Source: Planctomycetota bacterium (GTDB lineage: Bacteria > Planctomycetota > B15-G4). Taken from it: a stretch of DNA of 64,000 nt. Numbering within the stretch: the first letter of the stretch is position 1; every line of letters starts with the position of its first letter. The stretch spans positions 1-64,000 of the forward strand of contig JAQWOM010000009.1 of assembly GCA_029245865.1 (NCBI GenBank), given 5' to 3'. Shown here one piece after another: positions 10,011-18,812 of the stretch. Position numbers and translations under genes: made by a program. Under the pieces are notes generated by a model, which was given only the letters and a program-made list of their open reading frames with translations, had not been told where the DNA came from and made no database searches.

Positions 10011-13000
10011 ATGCACACACTCTTCGGCTCCTTTCGCCTCGCTCTTCCGGGGATTCTGGCCTGCGCTCTGCTTGTCGGCTCCGCCTCATCCCAGGGCCAA
10101 CATCCGGGCAGCGAATCCGTGCACGCCCTTCTGCTGCCCGAAGGCCGACCGGAACAATTCCAGGTCGAGTTGGTGGTCGACGGCGTCTTGCAAACCCTGC
10201 TCCTGCAACGCCATGACCTCCGCGGCGACACCTTCCGCGTGCGAACCTCAGGCGCTCGTGGCGAGCGGGTCATGTCTCCACGCCCTTCCGGTACATACCG
10301 CGGGCACCTGTTCGAGTCGCCCCAGACAGCAGTGATCGCGAACCTCGGAGCCGCTGGCCTGCAAGCGCGCCTTCTGCTTCCTGACGGGCGCGCCGCCGAA
10401 CTCCGCCCCCTCTCGCTGGAAGCCCCTGGGACCCCCCGCGAACTCCACTCACTGGCCCCCTCCGTGAGCGCACAGCCGACGAACTTCTTGTGCGCTTCGG
10501 ACGACCTCGCAGCATCACTGCCGCTCTCCGTCGGCCACCCTCCCCAGGGCCCCCCACCTGGCATCGCTCCCAGCCTCCCCTCCGGCGCCCGGACCACGGC
10601 GATGGGCGGCCCCAGCACTCAGTCGCCACTCCACTGCGCGACTCTGTGCGATCTCGCCTTCGACTGCGACTACGAATACTTTCTGGCGAAAGGCTCTGAT
10701 GTTGCCGCTGTCGTCGACAGCGTCGAGGCCCACATGAATCTGGTGGACTGGTACTACGCGCGAGACACGCGCATCACCTATCGCATCCCAGAGATCGTCG
10801 TACGAACCGCCCCTTTCTACACTCCGGTTGATGGAGGAGATCTTCTCAACCAATTCCGTGACGAGTGGAACACCAATCAAGCAAATGTTGAGCGTGACAT
10901 CGCTCAACTTCTCACAGGCAAACCCGGCAGCTTGATTCAGTACGGAGGCCTCGCTTTCGTCGGCGTCATGTGCACATCCAGTGGCTACGGGTGGAGCATG
11001 GACAACACTTATGCGCTCGGCCATGAGATCGGACACAACTGGGGTTCAAGCCACTGTCATGACCTTGCCCCATGCAACAACATGTGCGGTGGCTGCTTCT
11101 ACATCGCACCGAACACCAAGGACATCATCAGCAAAACTCGGAACACAGCCCCTTGCCTCAGCCTCGCGGGGACCTATCAAACTCCCCTGCCTCCGTATGC
11201 CCATCCGGAGTCCATGCAGTTGCGTAAGAACGAGTTGGCGACCCTTCCAGCAACTGCCTTCGATGTCCTGGCCAATGACCATGACGTGAACTGCCAAGAC
11301 ATCTCGATCAGCAGTTTCACGGCCACCGGGACACAAGGAGGTGAGCTGTCTCTCTCCTCGGGCACAGGGCCTGCAGGGAGGGACGAACTCGTCTACACGG
11401 CCCCCGTAGCGCCTTTCATCGGCGACGACCTCTTCACATACACCCTGAGCGACTCCAGCGGCAAAACAGACATCGGGCGCCTCACCGTGTCGTCACGCCC
11501 CATCGACCTTCAGGGGAAGTGGACTCTGGACGAGACATCCGGAACGCTGGCTTCCGATGCGACCTCACACGCGCACGACGGCACCACCAGCGGAGACCCT
11601 TTCTGGCTCGCCGGCCAGATCGACGGAGGTCTTCTCTTCGATGGCCTTGATGATGCCGTCACCCTGCCAGCCATGAACCTGAACACCGACCAACTGACCA
11701 TCACCACCTGGCTTTACCGCATCGGCAGTCAGCCAAACTTCGCTGGCATTGTGTTCAGTCGCCAAGCAGGCACCGTCGCCGGACTGAATTTTGGCACAGG
11801 CAACGAGCTCCGCTATCACTGGGACGGCTCGGCCGACACCTACAACTGGAACTCGGGGCTCGTCGTGCCCTCAGCGACCTGGGTGTTCGTCGCGCTTGTC
11901 GTCGAAGCCGACAAGGCCACCATGTACATGCATGACGGTGTGATGCAGACAGCGGTCAATGCAGTCAGCCATGCTGAACAAGCCTTCAGTGGAACGACGG
12001 CTCTCGGCCTGGACCCTGGCTCGTTGATTCGAGACTTCAGCGGCATCCTTGATGATGTGCGTCTTCATGATCACGCACTCGACTCCAGCGAGATTCTGGA
12101 CGTCATGCAGTACGGAGGACGCGCGGAGTCTCCTCAACCAGCCGATGGCAGTCGCCTGGCAGAACTCAGCTGGGGACTCACCTGGCTTTCTGGAAGCTAT
12201 GCGGACAGCCACGATGTCTATCTGGGCACCGACTACGCCAGCGTTCGAGACGCCACGACGGCGGACATCAGCTACCAGGGCAACGTGCTCGCCTCTGCAT
12301 TTGCCCCCACCGGCCTCGACACCGACACCACTTACTACTGGCGTATCGATGAGCATGCCGGTGGCACAGTGCTTCCAGGTGAAGTCTGGCAGTTCCGCCT
12401 CGCACGCCGTCACCGTTGGCAACTTGACGAAGTGACCGGCACGGTCGCTGTTGACTCAGCCGGCGGGCAAGACGGCAGCTACCTCGGAGGAGCGTTGCTC
12501 GGCTTACCGGGTGCCACTTCGGAACTTGGCACAGCCGTGGATCTGGATGGCGTCAACGATCGCATGCGTGCTGACCCCCTGCACCTCAACACGGACACCG
12601 TGACCATGACGGCCTGGGTTCGTCGTAGAGGCGAGCAGGCCGAATGGGCACCCTTCGTGTTCTTTCGCGCCAACACCACGGGCACGGGCCTTGGCCTCGG
12701 CTTCGGCAACGAAATCCGCTACCACTGGGACAGCGGTCAATGGGGCTGGGACTCCGGCCTCGTGCTGCCCAACGCCACCTGGACCTTCGTGGCTCTGGTG
12801 GTGAACCCGGACCAGGCCACCCTCTACATGAGCCAAGACGGTGCGCTCTTGAGCGCGACCAATGTCTCAGGCCATGCCGTGGAAGCCTTCGACGCGGCCC
12901 TGGAAATGGGACGCGATCCCGGATTCAGCAGTCGCTGGTTCAAGGGTCGCATCGATGATCTTCGGATCTACGCCACAGACCTCAGCCCCGCGGAAATCGA

Positions 13001-13025
13001 GCGGGTGTACACCGAGTCGCGCTGA
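10011..13025 (+). CDS. Secreted metzincin (M12-like) protease with two LamG domains
   Basis: The 1004-residue product has a signal peptide (about 1-28) and a pro-region, then a reprolysin-like catalytic domain with the full metzincin zinc motif HEIGHNWGSSH (His338, Glu339, His342, His348) followed by a Cys-rich segment. After an Ig/cadherin-like stretch (ATAFDVLANDHDV) come two LamG-type concanavalin folds, roughly residues 495-700 and 800-1000, both opening with a W(T/Q)LDE...SGT motif. They are separated by a fibronectin-III-like segment (DTTYYWRIDEH). It should be an extracellular endopeptidase with carbohydrate or matrix-binding modules. A TTG at 10008 precedes the ATG directly and is an alternative start. 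The HGSNAT-like gene follows after 34 nt. Confidence 0.88.
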   Translation: MHTLFGSFRLALPGILACALLVGSASSQGQHPGSESVHALLLPEGRPEQFQVELVVDGVLQTLLLQRHDLRGDTFRVRTSGARGERVMSPRPSGTYRGHLFESPQTAVIANLGAAGLQARLLLPDGRAAELRPLSLEAPGTPRELHSLAPSVSAQPTNFLCASDDLAASLPLSVGHPPQGPPPGIAPSLPSGARTTAMGGPSTQSPLHCATLCDLAFDCDYEYFLAKGSDVAAVVDSVEAHMNLVDWYYARDTRITYRIPEIVVRTAPFYTPVDGGDLLNQFRDEWNTNQANVERDIAQLLTGKPGSLIQYGGLAFVGVMCTSSGYGWSMDNTYALGHEIGHNWGSSHCHDLAPCNNMCGGCFYIAPNTKDIISKTRNTAPCLSLAGTYQTPLPPYAHPESMQLRKNELATLPATAFDVLANDHDVNCQDISISSFTATGTQGGELSLSSGTGPAGRDELVYTAPVAPFIGDDLFTYTLSDSSGKTDIGRLTVSSRPIDLQGKWTLDETSGTLASDATSHAHDGTTSGDPFWLAGQIDGGLLFDGLDDAVTLPAMNLNTDQLTITTWLYRIGSQPNFAGIVFSRQAGTVAGLNFGTGNELRYHWDGSADTYNWNSGLVVPSATWVFVALVVEADKATMYMHDGVMQTAVNAVSHAEQAFSGTTALGLDPGSLIRDFSGILDDVRLHDHALDSSEILDVMQYGGRAESPQPADGSRLAELSWGLTWLSGSYADSHDVYLGTDYASVRDATTADISYQGNVLASAFAPTGLDTDTTYYWRIDEHAGGTVLPGEVWQFRLARRHRWQLDEVTGTVAVDSAGGQDGSYLGGALLGLPGATSELGTAVDLDGVNDRMRADPLHLNTDTVTMTAWVRRRGEQAEWAPFVFFRANTTGTGLGLGFGNEIRYHWDSGQWGWDSGLVLPNATWTFVALVVNPDQATLYMSQDGALLSATNVSGHAVEAFDAALEMGRDPGFSSRWFKGRIDDLRIYATDLSPAEIERVYTESR

Positions 13026-13059
13026 GGCGACCCTACGGACACCCGACACCGGACCGTCC

Positions 13060-14163
13060 ATGTCCCAGAGACACGCTGACATCAGCCGCAGTTCTCAGAG
13101 GCTGCACTGCCTCGATGCTTTGCGTGGCTTCGACATGATCTGGATCGTCGGCGGGCGTGAGATCGTCAACGCCTGGGCCGCAGCGACAGGCTCTCCTTCT
13201 CTGGAAACACTGCTCGAGCAGCTTCATCACGTCGAGTGGAACGGCTTCACCGCGTGGGACCTGGTGTTCCCGCTGTTTCTCTTCATCGCCGGCGTGGCCA
13301 TGCCGTTCAGCCTCAGACGCCGTGTCGAACGCGGCGACACGCGCAGCCACCTGGCAGGCCACGTTGTCCGCCGAGGCCTGCTGCTCGTCGTCCTCGGTGT
13401 CCTCTACAACCTCCGCGGCGATTCACTTGAATCACATCGATTCGCCAGCGTGCTGGGACGCATCGGCCTGGGTTATATGGGTGCCGGACTCATTGTGCTG
13501 CGCTGGAAGCTGGGCGGACAGATCGCCTGGACCGTCGGTATCTTGCTCGGCTACTGGGCTGCCCTGAGCTGGATCCCTGTCCCCGGGCACGGCGCGGGTG
13601 ACCTCAGTCCGGGCCACACCTTCACCGACTGGGTCGATCAGAACCTGCTGCCAGGCCGCCTGCACCGAGGCGATCGCGACCCCGAGGGACTCTTCTCTTC
13701 CGTCCCTGCCGTCGCCACCGCGCTGCTGGGCGCGCTCACCGGAACATGGTTGCGCAACACAACCCGCACGACAGCCACGACCCTCGGACTGCTCCTCATG
13801 GGCGGCCTCGCACTGGCCCTTGGTGGTCTCTGGTCGACCGTCTTCCCGATCAACAAGAACCTGTGGACCAGTTCCTTCGTGTTGTGGACCGCAGGTTGGA
13901 GCCTCATCGCGCTTGCCGTCTTCCACCAGCTCGTCGATGTGCTGCGCCTGACGAAGCTCGCCTTTCCGTTCACCGTGATCGGCATGAACGCCATCACCGT
14001 TTACATGCTCGCCCGCTGGCTGCCACTGGACAGCTGGTTCACCGGGTGGATCCCGGCAACCTATGAAGGCGTGCCCGTCGTGCAACTGCTCGGCGCAGGA
14101 CTGGTCGTCTACTGGCTGATGCTCTACGGCTTGTGGCGCAAGCGCTGGTTCCTGCGAGTCTGA
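13060..14163 (+). CDS. HGSNAT-like membrane acyltransferase (DUF5009/DUF1624 type)
   Basis: A 367-residue polytopic membrane protein. The N-terminus CLDALRGFDMIWIVGGRE and the segment WNGFTAWDLVFPLFLFIAGV followed by AMPFS are signatures of the heparan-alpha-glucosaminide N-acetyltransferase-like family, which moves acyl groups from cytoplasmic acetyl-CoA to sugars on the outer face. About nine to ten hydrophobic segments follow, ending IGMNAITVYMLARWL and a final helix with a basic tail. The start at 13060 lies 34 nt after the protease stop and has a GGA 7 nt upstream; an open frame extends back into the protease gene but that part is an out-of-frame shadow. Likely co-transcribed with the protease; substrate unknown. 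Confidence 0.85.
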   Translation: MSQRHADISRSSQRLHCLDALRGFDMIWIVGGREIVNAWAAATGSPSLETLLEQLHHVEWNGFTAWDLVFPLFLFIAGVAMPFSLRRRVERGDTRSHLAGHVVRRGLLLVVLGVLYNLRGDSLESHRFASVLGRIGLGYMGAGLIVLRWKLGGQIAWTVGILLGYWAALSWIPVPGHGAGDLSPGHTFTDWVDQNLLPGRLHRGDRDPEGLFSSVPAVATALLGALTGTWLRNTTRTTATTLGLLLMGGLALALGGLWSTVFPINKNLWTSSFVLWTAGWSLIALAVFHQLVDVLRLTKLAFPFTVIGMNAITVYMLARWLPLDSWFTGWIPATYEGVPVVQLLGAGLVVYWLMLYGLWRKRWFLRV

Positions 14164-14168
14164 ACACA

Positions 14169-14208
14169 CGCGGCATGTTCCGCGGATCATTCGGAGATCA
14201 GCTCTCCG
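14169..14208. terminator. Two small hairpins between convergent genes
   Basis: CGCGG-catgtt-CCGCG (14169-14184) and CGGAGA-tcagc-TCTCCG (14192-14208) lie between convergent genes; the second overlaps the stop of the minus-strand glycosyltransferase. Neither is followed by a T-run, so intrinsic termination is only a possibility. Confidence 0.3.
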
Positions 14209-15217
14209 CTGCACCCCGCAAAACTTTCGAAAAGGCGCTCTGCAGTTCACCCCAGAAATGAGCCGCGGTGAACTCATCCATCTTGCGCTGCCATGTTCGC
14301 CGTGCCATTGCTTCACGAGCAGACTCGTCATTCAACAGGCGGTCGATACACCGTGCCATCTGCTCTTCATCTGAGACGAGAAAGCCGCTAAACCCGTCGA
14401 GGATCTGCTCGTCGCATGCGTTGAAGACCTCCGAGCCATCGGGAGCCAACCCGATGCAGGGAACTCCGTGGGCAGCCGCCTCCATCAAGGTCAGTGAATA
14501 GTGTTCACTCGTGGACGCGGTGAGAAACAGGCTCGCGGACTTGAAATAAGGCGAGCTCTCGAGTGCATGACCAACGAACTGCACACGCTCTGCGAGGCCC
14601 CCATCCTCCACCTGTTTCTCGAGCGCGGGGCGCTCGGGGCCATCGCCGACCAAGACGAGTCGCCAGGAAGGTGACTGAAGCAAGGCCACCGCGCGGATCA
14701 GGAAGGCGACATTCTTCGTGTCGATCAGGCGCCCCACCCAGAGCAGTTCCGGGGGGGTGGGCCGGGACCAGTGGGGCTCGGCCAGATCTTCGAACGCGCG
14801 TGAGACGTAGACAGAGATCACGCTCTTGGCGTGCAACTCCATGCCGTAGGTGCGTTCCAGGATGTCAACGGAAGCTGAGGTGAAGCGAAAAATCCGGTCG
14901 CACTGCTGAAGCGCCCAGCGCTCCCGCTCAGGAGATGAAGCCAGCACGTCGAGTGGCGCGTAAAAGAAGCGCTCCGCGCGCGGCTGAAGAACCGCGAGCA
15001 ACTCAAGGTCCGAACCATAGAGCAGATCGAAACGCTCGTCGGCGGCAAGCTCTTCGGGATGACGGGGAACGAGGCCCGCCGACAACTCGCGCGTGCAGCC
15101 GCGACAGATCAACGACACCTCGTGCCCATGCTCGGCGAAGAGCGCGGCAACATCGGCGATGTAACGGCTGCTCCCGTCCCAGGGCCCGAGGTCGCCATGG
15201 GCGACAGCAACTCTCAC
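14198..15217 (-). CDS. Family-4-type glycosyltransferase
   Basis: The 339-residue product begins at a GTG (15217) that overlaps the TGA of the upstream epimerase/dehydratase gene by 4 nt; this start gives the expected first beta strand VRVAVAHGDLGPWDGSSRY. An open frame continues upstream but shadows that gene. The C-terminal nucleotide-binding half shows LLWVGRLIDTKN, LVLVGDGPERPAL and the EX7E-type motif EHYSLTLMEAAAHGVP typical of GT-B retaining enzymes of family GT4. It should transfer a sugar from a nucleotide donor in the cytoplasm. As the last gene of the cassette it may add the amino sugar made by the two genes before it. Confidence 0.88.
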   Translation of the reverse strand: MRVAVAHGDLGPWDGSSRYIADVAALFAEHGHEVSLICRGCTRELSAGLVPRHPEELAADERFDLLYGSDLELLAVLQPRAERFFYAPLDVLASSPERERWALQQCDRIFRFTSASVDILERTYGMELHAKSVISVYVSRAFEDLAEPHWSRPTPPELLWVGRLIDTKNVAFLIRAVALLQSPSWRLVLVGDGPERPALEKQVEDGGLAERVQFVGHALESSPYFKSASLFLTASTSEHYSLTLMEAAAHGVPCIGLAPDGSEVFNACDEQILDGFSGFLVSDEEQMARCIDRLLNDESAREAMARRTWQRKMDEFTAAHFWGELQSAFSKVLRGAAES

Positions 15218-16221
15218 CGTGCGTAGATCTCCGGCCGGTACTCGGCCAGGTGCTCGGAGATGTACGCGATGGTCCGCTCGAGCCCCTCGTCCAGATCCAG
15301 GGTCGGCGCCCAGCCCAGCAGTTCGTGAGCGCGAGAGGGGTTGCACACCAGGCGATCCACTTCCGAGGCCCCTGGACGCAGGCGCTGCTCTTCGCGCTCC
15401 ACGACAACGCCTGGCTTGCCGAGTTGCTCCAGAATGCGGTTCGCGAGGTCGCCGACGGAGAGCCCGACACCCGAGCCCACGTGCAGCACCTCGCCCACGA
15501 CATCCGGTGCACAAGCTGCCGCGACAAAGGCAGCCGCCGTGTCCTCGACGTAGAGCAGATCACGCACCGGCGCCGTCGCTCCCAGGCACACCCGATCTCC
15601 ACACAGAGCCTGGACGATGATCGTTGGAATCACAGCCCGCGCCGACTGCCGGGGGCCATAGGTGTTGAAAGGCCGTAGAGTGACCACCGGGCACTCAAAG
15701 CTGCGGGCATAGCTGGCTGCCAGCATGTCGGCAGCCACCTTGCTGGCGGCATAGGGCGACTGCGCGCTGAGCGGATGGTCTTCCTGCATGGGAATGCTGA
15801 CGGCTGTCCCATAACACTCGGAGGTCGAGGTGTGCACCACGCGGCGCACGCCGTGAGTGCGGGCAGCCTCCAGCACGTTGAGCGTGCCGGTGACGTTGGT
15901 CTCCACATAGCTGCGCGGAGCTTCGTAGGAGTACGGGATTCCGATCAGTGCCGCGAGGTGAAAGATCACGTCACACCCTGCCGCAGCACGGCTCAGTTGC
16001 TCGGCGTCGCGCACATCGCCGGGCCGCACGTCCACATGTTCCAGAATCTCCTGGGGAACATGCTTCAGAAGTCCCCACCCTCCGTCTGAGCGGTAGTGCA
16101 CGTGCGCCACGACACGAGCCCCTTCGTGCACGAGCGCCTCGACCAGGTGCGAACCGATGAATCCCCCTGCACCGGTGACCAAAACACGCGCGCCCTGGAG
16201 GGTGGTCTCTGACGCCGTCAT
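15214..16221 (-). CDS. NAD-dependent sugar 4,6-dehydratase/epimerase (LegB-like)
   Basis: A 335-residue extended short-chain dehydrogenase. It has the Rossmann motif TGAGGFIGSH (residues 16-25), the catalytic block TSTSECYGT (131-139) and Y157-A-A-S-K161. The segment HVHYRSDGGWGLL after the Rossmann entry and the TSTSE motif with Glu135 resemble LegB-type nucleotide-sugar 4,6-dehydratases more than GalE epimerases, so a 4-keto-6-deoxy amino-sugar product is likely. This is inference from motif form. The ATG overlaps the stop of the aminotransferase gene by 4 nt and the stop overlaps the next start by 4 nt, so the three genes are translationally coupled. Confidence 0.85.
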   Translation of the reverse strand: MTASETTLQGARVLVTGAGGFIGSHLVEALVHEGARVVAHVHYRSDGGWGLLKHVPQEILEHVDVRPGDVRDAEQLSRAAAGCDVIFHLAALIGIPYSYEAPRSYVETNVTGTLNVLEAARTHGVRRVVHTSTSECYGTAVSIPMQEDHPLSAQSPYAASKVAADMLAASYARSFECPVVTLRPFNTYGPRQSARAVIPTIIVQALCGDRVCLGATAPVRDLLYVEDTAAAFVAAACAPDVVGEVLHVGSGVGLSVGDLANRILEQLGKPGVVVEREEQRLRPGASEVDRLVCNPSRAHELLGWAPTLDLDEGLERTIAYISEHLAEYRPEIYAR

Positions 16222-17366
16222 GTCGCAGAGCTCGCGGGTCGGGTGACCTCTGACAAGGCCTCGAGCAAACGATCTGTCACGCGTTGTACTTGAGCGTCCG
16301 TGAGGCGCGTATGCAGCGGAAGAGTGAGCAAGCGTGGAGCAAGCTCCTCGGTGACCGGCAAAGTCCCTGCACGCTCGCAGACGTCCCCGGAGAACGCTGT
16401 GAACTCGTGAATGGGCGGGTAGTGCACGCTGGTCTGAATCCCATCCGCCCCCAGAGACTCGCGCACCCTCTCGCGATCACAGCCCTCGGGCAGGACGACC
16501 ACCATGAGATGGCAGGCTGAGTGCTCCTCCGTTCCAGCAAGAGGAATCGTGACCGCATGACCCAGCAACTGTGCATAGAGACGACGCAGCACTCGCCGCC
16601 GTGCATTGCCCGCAGGCAACTTCTCCAGTTGCACGCACCCAAGCGCCGCCTGCATCTCGGTCAACCGGGCATGCACACCCACTTCTGAAACGTCGTCATT
16701 CGAGGCGTTGCCGAGGGCCTTGTCATGACTGCTCACAACTCGTCCGTGAGAGCGCAGTCTGCGGCATGACTCCGCGACCTCGCCATGCGGCGTGAGCACC
16801 ATGCCGCCTTCTCCGATCGCCAGGTTCTTGTTGGCATAGAAACTAAAGCAAGCCGCATCGCTCAGCTCTCCCACGCCTGGCGTGCCCGCCGCATGGGCCG
16901 CATCTTCGACCACGACAAGGCCATGGGCATCGGCCAGCGATCGCAGAGCGGGCATATCACACAGCGCCCCGCCGTAATGCACCGGAAGAAGAGCTCGCGT
17001 TGCCGGCGTGATTTTCCGTGCGACGTCAGCTGGGTCCAGAAGTGGCGACTCGATCGATGTCACATCGGCGAGAACGGGCACAGCTCCACACTGCAGAACA
17101 GCATGTGCTGTCGCCACGAAGGTCAGCGAGGGCAACACAACTTCATGGCCCGGACCGACTCCCAGTGAACGCAATGCCAGGTACAAAGCCGCTGTCCCCG
17201 AGGACACTGCCACGGCGTGCGCGCCCGCGTGCGCTGCTGCGAACGCGTGTTCGAAAGCTGCGGTCTGCGGCCCCATCGTCAACCAGCGGGACGCCAGAAC
17301 AGCCTGAACGGCCTGCTCTTCACGCACGTCGTAGTCGAGATCGCTGAGTGGGATGGTCCACGCCAT
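16218..17366 (-). CDS. DegT/DnrJ/EryC1/StrS family PLP aminotransferase
   Basis: The 382-residue enzyme should aminate a keto-sugar nucleotide, most simply the 4-keto product of the dehydratase encoded directly after it. Visible features are IPLSDLDYD at the N-terminus, SSGTAALYLALRSLGVGPG for phosphate binding, VVVEDAAHAAG with Asp155 contacting the PLP ring nitrogen, and Lys180 in FSFYANKNLAIGEGGM as the Schiff-base lysine. The C-terminal QTSVHYPPIHEF segment is standard for sugar aminotransferases. The ATG at 17366 has no Shine-Dalgarno; a possible -10 (TACGAT) ends 7 nt before it. Confidence 0.9.
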   Translation of the reverse strand: MAWTIPLSDLDYDVREEQAVQAVLASRWLTMGPQTAAFEHAFAAAHAGAHAVAVSSGTAALYLALRSLGVGPGHEVVLPSLTFVATAHAVLQCGAVPVLADVTSIESPLLDPADVARKITPATRALLPVHYGGALCDMPALRSLADAHGLVVVEDAAHAAGTPGVGELSDAACFSFYANKNLAIGEGGMVLTPHGEVAESCRRLRSHGRVVSSHDKALGNASNDDVSEVGVHARLTEMQAALGCVQLEKLPAGNARRRVLRRLYAQLLGHAVTIPLAGTEEHSACHLMVVVLPEGCDRERVRESLGADGIQTSVHYPPIHEFTAFSGDVCERAGTLPVTEELAPRLLTLPLHTRLTDAQVQRVTDRLLEALSEVTRPASSAT

Positions 17367-17372
17367 CTTCAG

Positions 17373-17378
17373 ATCGTA
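17373..17378 (-). promoter_or_regulatory. Possible -10 box placed for a leaderless transcript
   Basis: TACGAT on the minus strand ends 6 nt before the aminotransferase ATG. If used, transcription would start at or beside the A of the ATG. No -35 is convincing, and the gene may equally be read through from the methyltransferase 43 nt upstream. Confidence 0.25.
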
Positions 17379-17408
17379 CCGAGCGGAGGCGCGAGAAGGG
17401 GGCCCACC

Positions 17409-18068
17409 TCAGCAGCGCCTCAGCAAAGTGGCCCGGTGAGTCGGAACGTCCGAGGCCTCGGTCGTGCCGTGAGCCGCATATCCGGCCACCACAGCAGGGC
17501 TTTCCCAGACGGGAGCAAAGCCTTCAAACCAGTCAGAGGGAACCAGAACATCACCACCTGCGAAGTCGAGTGCATGGGTGCGATCCCAGAAGAAGAGGTG
17601 CCCCCCTGGGGGCACGATCCGCCGGATCCGATCTGCCAGTTCTCTCCGATCTTCCGCATCACGCACGCTCGAAAACACGGTGCAGAGAGAAACCCACGGG
17701 ACGGCTCCCTCAGACAACGGCCAGCCGTCACCCTCGTCGAGCAGAAACTGAATCCCGGCGTGCATGTGTCGTGCTGTTCGAAGAGCACCGCTGCGGACAT
17801 CGACCCCCATGAGTTGTTCGGGGTCAAAGCCCAGTTCCAGGTACATGCGCGTCGAGCGGCCATTGCCACAGCCCACATCCAGAATCTTGAGACTCTCCGT
17901 CTCGACAGCCGCCGCTCGCAGACCGGCGGCCAGGCGACGCAACAACTCGACCCGGTGCTCCAGTTCCACCTCTCGATGAAGCGGATTCCAGGTGTCGCCC
18001 CCCTCGGGCTCGAGTCGGGCGTAATCATCGATCACCTGCTGGAACATCCGGCGTGGCTTGTTCGTCAT
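17409..18068 (-). CDS. Class I SAM-dependent methyltransferase
   Basis: A 219-residue protein with the class I motif I ILDVGCGNGRSTRMYLELG at about residues 62-80 and an acidic motif II (MGVDVRSGAL). A later LADRIRRIVPPGGHLFFWDR segment corresponds to strands 5-6 of the fold. There is no signal peptide or membrane segment, so it acts in the cytoplasm. The start overlaps the upstream lectin-fold gene by 4 nt and the stop lies 42 nt before the aminotransferase, placing it in the glycan cassette; methylation of a sugar or lipid-linked sugar is a reasonable but unproven role. Confidence 0.85.
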   Translation of the reverse strand: MTNKPRRMFQQVIDDYARLEPEGGDTWNPLHREVELEHRVELLRRLAAGLRAAAVETESLKILDVGCGNGRSTRMYLELGFDPEQLMGVDVRSGALRTARHMHAGIQFLLDEGDGWPLSEGAVPWVSLCTVFSSVRDAEDRRELADRIRRIVPPGGHLFFWDRTHALDFAGGDVLVPSDWFEGFAPVWESPAVVAGYAAHGTTEASDVPTHRATLLRRC

Positions 18069-18703
18069 GACTTCTCACTCAATCCGAGGTCGTAGACGGA
18101 CAGCCGAAGGAAACGAATCGAGGAGTTCCAGGTTCCCAATCCGATCCGATCGTGAGGTACCCCCTGCTCAGCCTTCGGATCCTCTCGCTCGATCAACAGG
18201 TCACCATCTTTCCAGAGGAAGACATGCCCGGCGCGATAACCGGCTGCGACACGAAACTTTGCACCCGGGATCAGTGGCCCCCCCGGCACACGCCAGGTCG
18301 GCCCATGCGGATGCTTTTCCAGGCCATGGTCGTGGACGTACCACCCCGCGGTTCCCAGGATCCAGGCGGTGCAATCAGCCGCATCATGTTCTTCATCGCC
18401 GTAAATGCTTCCGACCGCGCGGAAGAAGGCGTTCGCATCATTGTCATGACCGGGCATGGCCTCTGCCTCCAGGACAAGCGCCAACTCATCCGGGAAGCGC
18501 TGTCCACACCAGATCACAGCCGCCGAGTCGCTCGCAATGGCCCCCACCAATCCATGTGCGGTCGGCGTCCAGTTTCCTGTCTCCACCCTCCAGCCCTCGG
18601 GCAGCGAAAGGCTTTCAAAGCTCAGATCAAGAAGTGGCCGTTTGCCACGGAGACAGATCTCTCCATCCCTGAGTTGCAAACTCACATCATCGTGCGACGA
18701 CAT
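18065..18703 (-). CDS. Concanavalin-like beta-sandwich protein (YesU/DUF1961-like)
   Basis: The 212-residue product starts at the ATG at 18703, which has a GGAGG site 8 nt upstream; the frame stays open further back but that part overlaps the citrate synthase gene end. It lacks a signal peptide. The pattern DLSFESLSLPEGWRVETGNW, later SIYGDEEHD, GPLIPGAKFRVAAGYRAGHV and LWKDGDLLIEREDP, is that of jelly-roll proteins related to YesU/DUF1961 and DUF1080, usually sugar-binding or glycosidase-related. No catalytic residues can be named. It overlaps the methyltransferase gene by 4 nt and opens the cassette. Confidence 0.6.
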   Translation of the reverse strand: MSSHDDVSLQLRDGEICLRGKRPLLDLSFESLSLPEGWRVETGNWTPTAHGLVGAIASDSAAVIWCGQRFPDELALVLEAEAMPGHDNDANAFFRAVGSIYGDEEHDAADCTAWILGTAGWYVHDHGLEKHPHGPTWRVPGGPLIPGAKFRVAAGYRAGHVFLWKDGDLLIEREDPKAEQGVPHDRIGLGTWNSSIRFLRLSVYDLGLSEKS

Positions 18704-18812
18704 GGAACTGGCCTCCACGGGACCCCCCGAGGGGACAACAGGCGAAGTGCAACACAAGCAAGTGTTCGAAATGCGGAAAGCAAACCGGAACGACTGACTG
18801 ACCAGGGCACGA

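Noticed and set aside
12862-13059. An upstream extension of the HGSNAT-like gene into the protease gene
   Set aside because: The extension overlaps the LamG domain in another frame and gives a Trp/Pro-rich peptide; the ATG at 13060 gives the family N-terminus.
13432-14331. A 299-codon minus-strand frame opposite the HGSNAT-like gene
   Set aside because: It shadows a membrane protein with strong family motifs on the plus strand and extends over the end of the glycosyltransferase gene; composition is low-complexity Gln/Glu/Ala.
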